In this document: positions 1-12,361 of the stretch, one piece after another
Layout: every line of letters starts with the position of its first letter
How positions within the stretch are numbered: the stretch's first letter is position 1
Assembly (NCBI RefSeq): GCF_026712185.1
Contig: NZ_JAPPUX010000001.1
Location: 806,001 to 870,000 of the forward strand
Length of the DNA: 64,000 bases
From: Nocardioides pini
GTDB taxonomy: Bacteria > Actinomycetota > Actinomycetes > Propionibacteriales > Nocardioidaceae
Reading direction: 5' to 3'
Made by a program: the position numbers and the translations under genes
The notes under the pieces: generated by a model
Told to the model about the DNA's origin: nothing
The model's input: only the letters and a program-made list of their open reading frames with translations
Databases searched by the model: none

Positions 1-938
1 CGGTGCTGGTCTCGCTGCCGCGCAACATGCAGAACTTCCCGTTCCCCGAGGGCTCGGTCATGGCCGAGCAGTTCCCCCACGGCTTCGACGAGGAGGGGAT
101 GTACCTCAACGGGCTCGCGACGTGGGCGCTCGACCACGCCGAGCTGTTCAAGGGCTCGAAGAACCCCGGCGTCGACGCCACGATCGAGGGCGTCGAGGGC
201 ATCACCGGCCTCAAGATGAACTACTGGGCGATGGTCAACCTCGAGGGCTTCAAGGACCTCGTGGACGCCGTCGGCGGGGTGGAGCTCACCGTGCGCCAGC
301 GGATCCCGGTGGGCCTGCCGAGCGACTCGTTCTTCCGCTACATCGAGCCCGGCACCCGCACGCTGAACGGCATGGACACGCTCTGGTTCGCCCGTGCGCG
401 CCACGACTCCGACGACTACTCGCGCATGGCGCGCCAGAAGTGCGTGATGAGCGCGATGCTCCAGCAGGTGAGCCCGCAGGTCGCGCTGCGCAACTTCGAG
501 AAGATCGCCGGCGCCAGCTCGGCGATGGTCTCCACCAACGTCCCGCGCGGGGAGGTCGACCGCTTCGTCGACCTCGCGCTCAAGGCCAAGAGCCAGAAGA
601 TCGCCACGCTCTCGCTCGTGCCGCCCATGGTCAACACGGCGAACCCCGACATCGACCTGGTCCACGCCAAGGTGCAGGCGGCCATCGCCAGGGCGGAGGG
701 GCGAACGCCCGAGAAGCCCGCCGAGACCGCCGAGGCCGCGCCGGCCGGGACGTCCGAGGCGCCCGGGGCCACCGGCACCGCCGGGGAGGCCGCCGACGCC
801 GCACCGGAGCAGGACGGCGCCGCGACGCCGCCCGCGCCGACGCCCAGCACGCCCCCGGCCGTGACCGGCGGGTCGCTCGGCTCGCTGTCCACGGGCTACG
901 CCGCCAACCAGTCGGAGGACCTCGGCGCCGTTTGCTGA
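1..938 (+). CDS. LytR-CpsA-Psr (LCP) family protein, 5' partial
   Basis: The C-terminal 312 codons are present; the start lies left of the window. LCP enzymes are membrane-anchored phosphotransferases that move lipid-linked wall polymers onto peptidoglycan outside the cell. Visible LCP signatures are VLVSLPRNM near the left edge, the segment NLEGFKDLVDAVGGVEL, and FARARHDSDDYSRMARQ, whose arginines bind the pyrophosphate of the lipid donor in known family members. The last 80 or so residues are a low-complexity Ala/Pro/Thr/Glu tail. Its place just before galactan synthesis genes suggests it attaches that polymer (inference). In M. tuberculosis the LCP protein Rv3267 sits at the matching end of the conserved block. 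Confidence 0.88.
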   Translation, partial: VLVSLPRNMQNFPFPEGSVMAEQFPHGFDEEGMYLNGLATWALDHAELFKGSKNPGVDATIEGVEGITGLKMNYWAMVNLEGFKDLVDAVGGVELTVRQRIPVGLPSDSFFRYIEPGTRTLNGMDTLWFARARHDSDDYSRMARQKCVMSAMLQQVSPQVALRNFEKIAGASSAMVSTNVPRGEVDRFVDLALKAKSQKIATLSLVPPMVNTANPDIDLVHAKVQAAIARAEGRTPEKPAETAEAAPAGTSEAPGATGTAGEAADAAPEQDGAATPPAPTPSTPPAVTGGSLGSLSTGYAANQSEDLGAVC

Positions 939-956
939 GCGCGCCCGTGACGCCCC

Positions 957-962
957 TAGTGT
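957..962 (+). promoter_or_regulatory. TAGTGT -10 element, leaderless start
   Basis: TAGTGT ends 7 bp before the GTG at 970. This matches the actinobacterial TANNNT -10 hexamer spaced for transcription starting on the start codon. It supports GTG 970 over the in-frame GTG at 961. Confidence 0.6.
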
Positions 963-969
963 GTACGCC

Positions 970-1899
970 GTGACCACCGGACCCCTGCCTCGCATCGTCG
1001 CGGTCGTGGTCACCTTCAACCGCCTGCCGCTGCTCCAGAAGCTGGTCGAGCGGCTCGGGCAGGTCGACGGCCTGGCCGAGGTGCTGGTCGTCGACAACGC
1101 GTCGTCCGACGGCACGGGGGAGTGGCTCGCCGACCGCCCGACCACCGGCGAGATCCCCCTCAGCGGACGCACCCTCAGCACCAACCGCGGCGGCGCCGGC
1201 GGCTTCCACGACGGCCTGGCGTGGGCGATCGACCGCGACGCCGACCTGGTGTGGCTGATGGACGACGACGGCCTGCCCGACGTCGACTGCCTCGACCACC
1301 TGCTGCTCGAGACCGACAACCTCGACTTCTGGGGTCCCCTGGTGGTCGACGAGGCCGACCCGGACCGCCTCGTGTTCCCCATCCGCCTGCCCGGCAGCAC
1401 CCGCGTCGTGCACGCCGTGGACGACGTACGCCGCGCCGCGAAGAAGGACCGGATCGCCGGGATCGTGATCCCCTTCAACGGCGTGCTGGTCACCAAGGAG
1501 CTCGTCGACCGGATCGGGCTGCCCCGCGAGGAGTTCTTCATCTGGGGCGACGACCACGAGTACCGCCTGCGGGCCGAGGAGGCCGGGGCCCGCGTGGCCA
1601 CGGTCGTGACCGCGACGGTGCGCCACCCCAGCGTCGGCAACCTCGGCACGCCGATGATGTTCGGTCGCACCACCTACAACGACTCACCGAGCGACCTGAA
1701 GCACTACTGCATGGCCCGCAACAACCTGGTCAACCTCCGCGACTACCGCGGACCGCTCCACGCGCTGGCGTTCGTCGTGAAGACCGCCTGGTTCTACACC
1801 TTCACCCGCCCGAGCCTGTCCCGCCTGCGGCTCAGCGCCGGCGCGATGCGGGCCGGCATCGCCGGGGACTTCGACGGCCACCGGAGGTTCCTGTCGTGA
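970..1899 (+). CDS. GT2 family glycosyltransferase, GlfT1-like
   Basis: A 309-aa family 2 glycosyltransferase. The N-terminus carries the nucleotide-sugar fold (VAVVVTFNR, VVDNASSDGT), then NRGGAGGFHDG and the metal-binding DDD of WLMDDDG; EEFFIWGDDHEYRLR in the middle matches the acceptor/catalytic region of this class. The NxGGAGGFH signature is typical of GlfT1 and related rhamnosyl/galactofuranosyl transferases that start the wall galactan on its lipid-linked linker. GTG 970 is preferred because of the leaderless -10. The stop overlaps the GTG of the next gene (GTGA), so the two are probably co-translated. Exact sugar specificity cannot be read from sequence. Confidence 0.8.
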   Translation: MTTGPLPRIVAVVVTFNRLPLLQKLVERLGQVDGLAEVLVVDNASSDGTGEWLADRPTTGEIPLSGRTLSTNRGGAGGFHDGLAWAIDRDADLVWLMDDDGLPDVDCLDHLLLETDNLDFWGPLVVDEADPDRLVFPIRLPGSTRVVHAVDDVRRAAKKDRIAGIVIPFNGVLVTKELVDRIGLPREEFFIWGDDHEYRLRAEEAGARVATVVTATVRHPSVGNLGTPMMFGRTTYNDSPSDLKHYCMARNNLVNLRDYRGPLHALAFVVKTAWFYTFTRPSLSRLRLSAGAMRAGIAGDFDGHRRFLS

Positions 1900-2819
1900 C
1901 CACCCCGGCCGCCCGGTCGACGGAGACGGTGGCGGTCGTCGTGGTCACCTACAACCGCGCCGACCTGCTCGCCCGGCTCCTCGACGGCCTCGCCGCCCAG
2001 ACGCGACGACCCGACGCCGTGGTCGTCGTCGACAACGCCAGCACCGACCACACCCGCGAGGTGCTCGAGGGCCGATCGGACCTCCCGCTGCACGTCACCT
2101 GGAGCGAGGAGAACCTCGGCGGCGCCGGCGGCTTCCACCTCGGCGTGCGGGCGGCGTACGACGCCGGGTGGGACCGGGTCTGGCTCGTGGACGACGACGT
2201 CGTGCCCGCGCCCGGCTGCCTCGAGGCGCTGATGGCCGTGGACGAGGACTGCCTCATCGCGGTCCGCGAGGACCTGTCCGGCACGATGGTCGAGAAGGCC
2301 GCCGTCGAGTTCGACCTGCGCAACCCCCTGGCGATCAAGCCCAAGCGGTCCACGGTCGACAGCACCTACGCCGACCGCGCGTCGATGCCCGAGCTCGTCG
2401 AGGTGCACAACGTGGCCTTCGAGGGCTTCATGGCCCGCCGCGGCGTGGTGGAGGAGATCGGCTTCCCCGACCCCTCCTTCTTCATCTTCTACGACGACGC
2501 GGAGTACGCCGTCCGCGCGCGCCGCGCCGGCCGCCGGATCTGGGCGGTCCGCGACGCCGTCCTGGTGCGCCAGCTCGACTTCAACCAGCAGCACGACCTG
2601 TCGGGGTGGAAGGGCTTCTACATGTACCGCAACCTCTTCGTGGTGCACCTGCGCCACGGGGAGAACGTGCTGGTGCGCCTGAAGCCGTGGCTGATCACCC
2701 TCGTGGTGGTGCTGCTGAGCCCGGTGCGAGGCGGCCGGGCCGAGGCCCGCAACGTGATCCGCGCCATGGCCTCGGCACGGGGCATGCGCCGCCTGACGGC
2801 TTCCGCCCGCCCCCCTCGA

Positions 2820-2822
<3 letters not shown>
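1896..2822 (+). CDS. GT2 family glycosyltransferase, second GlfT1-like paralogue
   Basis: A 308-aa paralogue of the preceding protein, starting at GTG in a 4-bp overlap with its stop. It has VAVVVVTYNRADLL, VVDNASTDHT, NLGGAGGFHLG and the DDD motif in WLVDDDV, with SFFIFYDDAEYAVRARRAG as the second conserved block and a hydrophobic stretch near the C-terminus (LITLVVVLLSPV). M. tuberculosis has one GlfT1 (Rv3782); here two diverged copies lie in tandem, which could mean separate priming sugars (for example rhamnose and galactofuranose). That division is inference. The TAG stop at 2820 doubles as the start of the -10 hexamer for glf. Confidence 0.78.
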
Positions 2823-6129
<3,307 letters not shown>

Positions 6130-6133
<4 letters not shown>

Positions 6134-7113
6134 GCCAGTCGCGCCCCGCCTCGATGACGGCGCCGGATCCTGACCGGCGACCGGTCGAGGTGCGCCACGA
6201 CCTGGCGCACGTGCCGCTGGCGGCGCCGTCGCGCACGTCCGGCGTGCTCGAGGTGTTCCGCCGCCGCTACCTGCTGCGCCTCATGGTGCGCCGTGAGATC
6301 AAGGCGCGCTACGCCGGTACGGCGTTCGGGCTGGCGTGGTCCTACATCAACCCCTTCACCCGGTTCCTGACGTTCTACTTCGTCTTCGGTCTGCTGCTCA
6401 GCCGGGGCTCGGGGATGCAGAACTTCGCCATCCACCTCTTCGCCGGCATGGTGCTGGTCAACTACTTCACCGAGTCGGTCACGGCCGGCACCCGTTCGCT
6501 GCTGTCCAACAAGGGCGTCATCGCCAAGATGGCGTTGCCGAGGGAGATGTTCCCGGTCGCCTCGATGCTCGTGTCGCTGTGGCACGCGATCCCGCAGGTG
6601 ATCATCCTGACCATCGCCTGCGTCATCTCCGGCTGGGTGGGCGACGGGCCGCTCTGGGTGCCTGACGCGGTCGGGATGGCGGCGGCGCTGCTCGGCTTCA
6701 TCCTGATCATGGTCTACGGCACCGCGTGCGGCCTCATGTTCTCGTGCATCAACGTGATCTTCCGCGACTTCCAGCGGATCGTGCAGACGTTCATGAACAT
6801 CGTGCCGTTCACCGTGCCGATGATGTACCCGTACTACCTGATCGCCGACGGCGAGCGCATCCCCCTCAAGTTCCACGACCTCTACGTCGCGAACCCCGTC
6901 GCCGAGGCGGTCATGCTGATCCAGCGCGGATTCTGGTACCCCACCTGCGACGGACCGTGCGTCGTGGACCCGGCCACGGGAGCCGCACTGCCGGACTTCG
7001 TCAACGACCTCTACTCACGCGGCTTCATCATGCTCGGCATCGGCCTCGTGTTGCTGGCGGTAGCACAGTTCGTGTTCTCCCGCCTCGAGAAGACCGTCCC
7101 GGAGCGACTCTGA
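6130..7113 (+). CDS. wzm: ABC transporter permease of polysaccharide exporter (Wzm/RfbD type)
   Basis: A 327-aa ABC-2 type permease. It begins with a short cytoplasmic segment and the marker VRREIKARYAGTAFGLAWSYINPF, followed by about six hydrophobic segments. Together with the next gene it should move the lipid-linked galactan across the membrane, as Rv3783 does with Rv3781 in mycobacteria. GTG 6130 overlaps the TGA of glfT2; ATG 6154 is an alternative start. The stop overlaps the ATG of the ATPase gene. The unbroken chain of overlaps from 970 to 7907 (apart from the short glf leader) marks one expression unit. Confidence 0.88.
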
Positions 7114-7907
7114 TGACCACCTCGATCGTCGTGGACAACGTCTCCAAGACGTTCCGCTACCAGTCGCACCCGACCTTGAAGAAGGTGCTCCAGAACCGTC
7201 TCCACGGAAGCCGTTCGAACGAGACCTTCAAGGCCCTCGACGGTGTGTCCTTCGAGGTCAGGCAGGGCGAGTCCATCGGGTTGATGGGTCTCAACGGCTC
7301 GGGCAAGTCCACCCTGCTCAAGCTGGTGAGCGGTGTGATGGTGCCCGACGACGGAAAGGTGCTGACCCGCGGGCGGATCTCGGGACTGATCGCCACGGGT
7401 GCCGGCTTCCACAACGAGCTGACCGGGCGCGAGAACATCTACATGAACGCCGCCATGCTCGGGATGACGAAGGACGAGACGGACTCCAAGTTCGACGACA
7501 TCGCCGGCTTCGCCGACGTCGGTCGATTCATGGACACGCCCGTCGGTAACTACTCCTCAGGCATGTTCGCCCGCCTGGGCTTCTCCGTCGCCGTCCACGT
7601 CGACTGCGACATCTTCATCGCTGACGAGGTGCTGGCGGTGGGGGACCGGCCCTTCAAGCGCAAGTGCCTCAAGCGGATGAAGGAGATCCGCGAGTCGGGC
7701 ATCACGATGTTCTACGTCAGCCACTCCGCCGGCTCGGTCAAGAAGATGTGCGACCGCGCGATCGTGCTCGACAAGGGCAGGGTGGGCTTCGACGGCAATG
7801 TCGACGACGCGATCAAGTACCTCCACTACGACGGCGACGACGAGGAGCCGGACGGCGAGGAAGGTTCCGAGGACGAGCGCGACGACGCGCTCGCCAGCGA
7901 CATCTGA
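7113..7907 (+). CDS. wzt: ABC transporter ATPase of polysaccharide exporter (Wzt/RfbE type)
   Basis: A 264-aa nucleotide-binding subunit. Walker A is GLNGSGKST (residues 59-67); the signature is the variant YSSGM typical of polysaccharide/teichoic exporters rather than LSGGQ; Walker B is IFIADEVLAVGD; the switch His is in YVSHS. The C-terminus is a short acidic tail (DGDDEEPDGEEGSEDE), not the long carbohydrate-binding domain of O-antigen Wzt proteins, so substrate is probably recognised by the permease or lipid linker. The ATG overlaps the permease stop. It ends the cassette; a 169-bp lower-GC spacer follows. Confidence 0.9.
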   Translation: MTTSIVVDNVSKTFRYQSHPTLKKVLQNRLHGSRSNETFKALDGVSFEVRQGESIGLMGLNGSGKSTLLKLVSGVMVPDDGKVLTRGRISGLIATGAGFHNELTGRENIYMNAAMLGMTKDETDSKFDDIAGFADVGRFMDTPVGNYSSGMFARLGFSVAVHVDCDIFIADEVLAVGDRPFKRKCLKRMKEIRESGITMFYVSHSAGSVKKMCDRAIVLDKGRVGFDGNVDDAIKYLHYDGDDEEPDGEEGSEDERDDALASDI

Positions 7908-7977
7908 GGCACTCCACGCCATTTCGTGGCAGGATCGCCGAGAATGACACGGGTGTAACGGCGTGTCGAGTGGAAAT

Positions 7978-7989
7978 TACAACGTTGTA
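7978..7989. promoter_or_regulatory. Perfect 12-bp palindrome, candidate operator
   Basis: TACAACGTTGTA is its own reverse complement and lies in the most AT-rich patch of this spacer. GTAAC (7955-7959) and GTTAC (7990-7994) flank it. It sits about 90 bp before the amidase gene and probably binds a dimeric regulator; the regulator is unknown. Confidence 0.4.
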
Positions 7990-8031
7990 GTTACTCAGAA
8001 ACCCTTCCGTGACTGATGTGACTGGTGTGAA

Positions 8032-8070
8032 ACTCCTGCCTTGTGTGACCTTCCCCCACACAGCAGGAGT
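8032..8070 (+). promoter_or_regulatory. Hairpin that sequesters the ribosome binding site
   Basis: ACTCCTGC (8032-8039) pairs perfectly with GCAGGAGT (8063-8070). An inner stem, TGTGTG (8042-8047) with CACACA (8057-8062), continues it after a 2-nt bulge, closing a 9-nt loop. The AGGAG Shine-Dalgarno (8065-8069) for ATG 8077 is fully inside the stem. Translation of the amidase would need the hairpin to open, so this looks like a switch, attenuator or thermosensor-like control. Confidence 0.6.
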
Positions 8071-8076
8071 CTTGTC

Positions 8077-10800
8077 ATGCGTCCTCTTCAGGCCCGCGTC
8101 GTCACCCTCTGCCAGCAGGTGCTGGCGCTGGGTGTCGTGCTCGTCGTGCTCACCCCCGCCTCCGGTGTCGTGTCCCTCGACATCGTGGGGGAGACGCCCG
8201 GCGCCCCCGCTGCCGACCCCGCGGGCCCTGCGGCCCTCATGTCGGCGACCGTCCCGACGAAGGCGGTGAAGCCCACCGTCACGGAGGTGCCGCTCACCGG
8301 CGCCGCGGGAGGCTTCGCCGGCCTGCGCGGGCGCACCGTCGCCGGCGGCGCGACCGAGGCGCGGGTGGTCAGCACCCCGCAGCCGATGGACGCCTTCGGC
8401 GCCGTCGGCGTCACGTGGCAGAGCGGCGAGGAGCTCGACGAGGACCAGATCACCCTCCGCGTGCGCACCCGCACCGGCGAGGAGTGGAGCGCTTGGGAGG
8501 ACCTGGAGTACCACGACGAGCACGGACCCGACCCGGGCAGCGCCGAGGCGGCCAGTGCCCGCCCCGGCACCGAGCCCACGTTCGTCGGCGACGTCGACGA
8601 CGTCCAGGTCGAGGCCCGCACCGACGGCGTCGCGCTGCCCGACGACCTCTCGCTCGCACTGGTCGACCCGGGCTCGAGCACGCGGACCGAGACCGAGGCG
8701 CCGGCCGACACCGCCGCCGTGGACCCCAGCGCGTCGTACGACGACGACTACGCGCAGCAGGACGCCACCGACCCGGCGTCCGAGGGCATCACCCTGCAGG
8801 CCGCGCGCAAGCAGGCCGTCGCGCAGCCCACGATCTACTCGCGCGCGCAGTGGGGCGCCGACGAGAGCATCCGCAACAAGAGCGCGCTGCGCTACGGCAC
8901 GATCAGCGGCGGCTTCGTCCACCACACGGTCAACGCCAACGACTACACCGAGGCCCAGGTGCCGGCGATCCTGCGCAGCATCTACGCCTACCACGTGAAG
9001 TCCCGCGGCTGGAGCGACATCGGCTACAACTTCCTCGTCGACCGCTTCGGTCGCATCTGGGAGGGCCGCTACGGAGGCATCGACAAGCCCGTCGTCGGTG
9101 CCCACACGCTCAACTACAACGACTACTCCTTCGCGATGTCGGCGATCGGCAACTTCGACACCGTCCAGCCGCCCGACGTGATGCTGCGCGCCTACGGCCA
9201 GCTCTTCGCGTGGAAGCTGTCGCTGCACGGCGTCAACCCCGCGTCGACGTCGCAGAAGATCGGGCGCGGCACGTTCCAGGCGATCAACGGGCACCGCGAC
9301 GCCGGGTCCACGGCCTGCCCGGGCAAGTACCTCTACGCGCAGCTGCCGCTGATCCGGACGTACGCCTCCCAGGCTGCGCCGGTGGTGACCCCGCCGCCCC
9401 CGCCGACCGAGGTGCCCATCTCCGAGCCGGCCCCGCAGAACAACCTGGACGCCCTGCCGTACCCGGACCTCGTCGTGCGCCGCGCCGCCGACGGCCGCGG
9501 CCTCGTCCTCCCCACCGGTGGCCTGACGTCCTTCCAGAAGCGGATCGTCGTGGGCAAGAAGGGCTGGGACGAGCGTGCCGACGTGCTCGTGTCGCCCGAC
9601 CTGACCGGCGACGGCCTGCCTGACCTCGTGACGGCCGACCGGTCCGGTGTCGTCCGGGTGCGCGCCGGCAAGGGCAACGGCAAGTTCGGCACGACCACCC
9701 GCAAGCTCCGGCTGCGCGGCTACTCGCTGATCACCGCCGTCGGTGACATCAACGGCGACGGCCGCAACGACCTGGTGGCCCGCTTCAAGGGACGCCTGAC
9801 CACCCTGCTGGGCACCGAGAAGGGCGGGTTCGCCCGCAAGGTGACCCGCAAGGGCTACGGCAACTACCGGCAGCTCATCGGCGCCGGCGACGTCAACGGC
9901 GACGGCCGTGCCGACCTGCTGCTGCGCACGAAGAACCGGCTGTTCCTGCAGACCGGGTACGGCACCGGCCGGTTCGCATCGCCCCGTCGTGTCGCCGGGT
10001 CGTGGAGCGGCTACAACCGCGTGATCGCCGGGGACTTCAACGGCGACGGGCGCTCCGACCTGGTCGCCCGGTCCTCGGCCGGCAACGTGATGTTGATGCC
10101 CGGCCGCGGCGACGGCACCTTCGGCGCGGCGCTCGGCCCGGCCACGAACCTCAAGTCGATGCGCTTCATCACCGGCGCCAACATGGTCGGCGGCGCCGGA
10201 GGGGACCTGATCGGCGTCGCGGGCAAGCAGCTCGTGGTCGTCGCCAACCGCGACACCTTCGAGCTCGGTGCGCCGATCGACACGGGCGTGTCCTTCGCCG
10301 GGATGGACACCATCCTCAACGCCGGCGACGTCAACCGGGACGGCTCCGGCGACGTGGTCACCCGCGACGGCTCCGGCCAGCTGTGGCTGTTCGCCGGCAA
10401 CGGCACCGGGGCGCTCGCCGCCGGCTCCGTGATCGGCCAGGGCTGGGCGACGGTGCAAGGTCTCCGGGCCGTCGGTGACGTGACGGGCGACGGCCTTCCC
10501 GACCTCATCGGCACCCCGGCCGGCGGTGCCCTGATGGTCTGGCCCGGCAACGGCTCGGGCTTCGGCGCGGCCGTGCTGGTCAAGGGCGGCAGGGTCCCCG
10601 GCCCGGCCGGGCTGCCGTCGGACCTGTCCGGGTTCGACTGGGTGCTCGGCGTCCAGGCCATGACGCTCAAGGGGTCGGCCGACTACGTCGTGCGCGACCG
10701 GGCGAGCGGGGTGGCGTACGTCTACCCCGGCCGCAAGTCCGGCGTCTCCCACCCGCGGGTGCTCGGCGAGGGACTGGGGGCCTTCGACCTGGCCGGGTGA
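8077..10800 (+). CDS. Secreted PGRP/amidase_2 peptidoglycan hydrolase with FG-GAP repeats
   Basis: A 907-aa exported protein. Residues 1-35 form a signal peptide. Residues 260-430 are a peptidoglycan-recognition amidase domain (RAQWGADESIR, GGFVHHTVNAND, YNFLVDRFGRIWEGR); the zinc ligands are visible as H282/H283, H406 and C414 (GHRDAGSTACPG), so N-acetylmuramoyl-L-alanine amidase activity is likely intact. After a Pro-rich linker come six or so FG-GAP/VCBS repeats with calcium-type loops (DINGDGRNDL, DVNGDGRADL, DFNGDGRSDL), predicted to form a beta-propeller. ATG 8077 follows AGGAG at 8 bp. The preceding RBS hairpin and palindrome suggest tight control. Placement after wall-polymer genes fits a wall remodelling role. 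Confidence 0.9.
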   Translation: MRPLQARVVTLCQQVLALGVVLVVLTPASGVVSLDIVGETPGAPAADPAGPAALMSATVPTKAVKPTVTEVPLTGAAGGFAGLRGRTVAGGATEARVVSTPQPMDAFGAVGVTWQSGEELDEDQITLRVRTRTGEEWSAWEDLEYHDEHGPDPGSAEAASARPGTEPTFVGDVDDVQVEARTDGVALPDDLSLALVDPGSSTRTETEAPADTAAVDPSASYDDDYAQQDATDPASEGITLQAARKQAVAQPTIYSRAQWGADESIRNKSALRYGTISGGFVHHTVNANDYTEAQVPAILRSIYAYHVKSRGWSDIGYNFLVDRFGRIWEGRYGGIDKPVVGAHTLNYNDYSFAMSAIGNFDTVQPPDVMLRAYGQLFAWKLSLHGVNPASTSQKIGRGTFQAINGHRDAGSTACPGKYLYAQLPLIRTYASQAAPVVTPPPPPTEVPISEPAPQNNLDALPYPDLVVRRAADGRGLVLPTGGLTSFQKRIVVGKKGWDERADVLVSPDLTGDGLPDLVTADRSGVVRVRAGKGNGKFGTTTRKLRLRGYSLITAVGDINGDGRNDLVARFKGRLTTLLGTEKGGFARKVTRKGYGNYRQLIGAGDVNGDGRADLLLRTKNRLFLQTGYGTGRFASPRRVAGSWSGYNRVIAGDFNGDGRSDLVARSSAGNVMLMPGRGDGTFGAALGPATNLKSMRFITGANMVGGAGGDLIGVAGKQLVVVANRDTFELGAPIDTGVSFAGMDTILNAGDVNRDGSGDVVTRDGSGQLWLFAGNGTGALAAGSVIGQGWATVQGLRAVGDVTGDGLPDLIGTPAGGALMVWPGNGSGFGAAVLVKGGRVPGPAGLPSDLSGFDWVLGVQAMTLKGSADYVVRDRASGVAYVYPGRKSGVSHPRVLGEGLGAFDLAG

Positions 10801-10821
10801 CCGGCTTCCGGAGCGGAGCGA

Positions 10822-11544
10822 TCAGGCCCGGGCAGTCGCCCGTTCGGCGTCGTGGACGTCGTCGAGGCGAGCCGGGTCGGGATTGCGGACAAGGACCAGC
10901 GAGCCGCCTCGTCCGAGGGGCTCGGTGAAGGTGGCCATTCCTGGTGGGGAAGCCGGGTCGGCCACCGAGAGAAGACGGCCGCCGTCGGTGAGACCACTCC
11001 CGACGGCGGCCGTCCTGTCATTCGTCCAGAGCCGGGCCTGGGTGAGGTCGTCGGTGGCGAGGTCGTCACCGGTCGGCGGGTCCCACGCGGCGAAGCCGTC
11101 GGGCTGCGACCAGATCTCCACGCCGACGTCGAGCACGCCGGCCGGGAGCTCGTCGGCGAACCGCACCCCCAGCGGGCGCAGGCTGCACGCGAGCACCGGG
11201 ACCGAGCCGGCGCGGGGCGCCCACGTGTCGAGCCCGTCGGGCCCGCACACGACGGCGTCCGGGGCGTCGGAGGTGGTGACGCGCAGGCCGACCGTCCACG
11301 CGGCGCCCAGGAACACCGTCGAGAGCCAGTGCGGCGGGAGGTCGATGCGCAGCGACATGCCGCGCTCGAGGTCGGCGATGTCGGTCAGCAGGCCGGACGC
11401 CTTCGCCACCCAGTTGGCGTACGTCGTCACCGACAGCTCGACCCGCTCGTCGGTCGCGTGGTCGTAGAACGTCACGAGCGGACGTCCCGGATCACGGCGC
11501 AGCTGCGCCGCGAGCACCTCCGTGAACGTGGTGGCGGTGGTCAT
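10822..11544 (-). CDS. TIGR03089 family protein
   Basis: A 240-aa protein resembling the N-terminal part of AMP-binding/acyl-CoA synthetase enzymes (TVTTYANWVAKASG is replaced here by SVTTYANWVAKASG), but the ATP-binding P-loop and C-terminal domain of true synthetases are absent. The TIGR03089 family is an actinobacterial group of unknown function. It follows the DUF3105 gene by 3 bp and is presumably co-transcribed with it. It converges on the amidase gene with only 21 bp between. I assign the family by overall resemblance; the biochemical role is unknown. Confidence 0.75.
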   Translation of the reverse strand: MTTATTFTEVLAAQLRRDPGRPLVTFYDHATDERVELSVTTYANWVAKASGLLTDIADLERGMSLRIDLPPHWLSTVFLGAAWTVGLRVTTSDAPDAVVCGPDGLDTWAPRAGSVPVLACSLRPLGVRFADELPAGVLDVGVEIWSQPDGFAAWDPPTGDDLATDDLTQARLWTNDRTAAVGSGLTDGGRLLSVADPASPPGMATFTEPLGRGGSLVLVRNPDPARLDDVHDAERATARA

Positions 11545-11547
11545 GCC

Positions 11548-12285
11548 TCAGACGGCGTTGGGCTCCGGGGAGTCCATGTAGGGGTAGTCCTCCATGAACG
11601 TCTCGAGGGCCGAACCGCTGACCTCGGAGCAGTACTGCCAGACGCCGACCTGCTTGGACGGGTCGGTCTCGCCGACGCCGCCGACCGACCAGTGGGTCAG
11701 CGCGACGTGCTGGCCCTTCGGGAAGGCCTTGCCGTCCTCGGACGTCCACGGCACGGCCTTGAACTTGTCGCGCAGGTTCTCCGTGCCCTGGAGCTTGGAG
11801 GCGATGCCGCGCAGGACGTCCATCTGGTCGGAGTCGTCGGCGATGGTCTCGTCGTACCAGAGGATCGTGAAGCCGTGCTCGAGGTTGTGCACGAGCTCGC
11901 CGAGCTCGGGACGGTCCGAGGCGGAGTAGAGCTTGCGCTCCATGCTGTCCCACATGTTCCAGTGCTGACCGAAGGCCGGCGGGGAGTCGGGGTAGGTCAT
12001 CGGGGTGCCGACGTCGACGTGGTCCTGGCTGCCCTCGGCCGGCTTGGTGGTGACGTCCTGGCACACCGAGGCCTTGGCGCCGATCTCGCCGAGCGAGTCC
12101 GAGGCGTAGGCACGCAGGTCCCACCAGTCCTTGATCGGCTTGAACGCCGCGGCGCCCACGATCAGCGCTGCGACGAGGACGCACACGCCCACGATGGCCA
12201 TCCCGCGACGGTTCTCGCGCTTGGACTGCTGGGAGCGGATGGAGTCGATGACCGCCTGACGGTCGGTCTTTGCCTGCTTGGCCAC
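11548..12285 (-). CDS. DUF3105 membrane-anchored protein
   Basis: A 245-aa protein with a basic cytoplasmic N-terminus (to about residue 28), a single transmembrane segment (MAIVGVCVLVAALIVGAAA) and an extracellular DUF3105 domain. The family motifs HVDVGTPMTYPDSPPAFGQH and VHNLEHG are clear; their histidines are conserved and may bind metal. Two Cys (in ASVCQDV and WQYCSEV) could form a disulfide outside. The start is GTG. Molecular function of DUF3105 is not established. It heads a two-gene operon with the TIGR03089 gene. Confidence 0.85.
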   Translation of the reverse strand: MAKQAKTDRQAVIDSIRSQQSKRENRRGMAIVGVCVLVAALIVGAAAFKPIKDWWDLRAYASDSLGEIGAKASVCQDVTTKPAEGSQDHVDVGTPMTYPDSPPAFGQHWNMWDSMERKLYSASDRPELGELVHNLEHGFTILWYDETIADDSDQMDVLRGIASKLQGTENLRDKFKAVPWTSEDGKAFPKGQHVALTHWSVGGVGETDPSKQVGVWQYCSEVSGSALETFMEDYPYMDSPEPNAV

Positions 12286-12355
12286 GGTGCTCGGTGTCTC
12301 TCGGTCGACTGCTGGAGGGTCCTGCTGGGCGCGACGATGGTGTCCGCGCTGGCAG

Positions 12356-12361
12356 AGTCTA
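12356..12361 (-). promoter_or_regulatory. TAGACT -10 element for the DUF3105 operon
   Basis: TAGACT (bottom strand) would start transcription near 12349 and give a leader of about 64 nt before GTG 12285. It overlaps the TAG stop of cofE. Confidence 0.45.

Noticed and set aside
1896..1899. A frameshift joining the two GlfT1-like genes into one
   Set aside because: Each has its own complete GT2 domain and the GTGA overlap is a normal coupled start.
7978..7989. An insertion-sequence end or phage attachment site
   Set aside because: No transposase, integrase or target duplication is nearby; the short palindrome is better explained as an operator.
7813..10752. A long bottom-strand open frame opposite the amidase gene
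   Set aside because: The amidase on the top strand has a signal peptide, zinc ligands and FG-GAP repeats; the bottom-strand translation has none and its third-position base pattern is that of a shadow.
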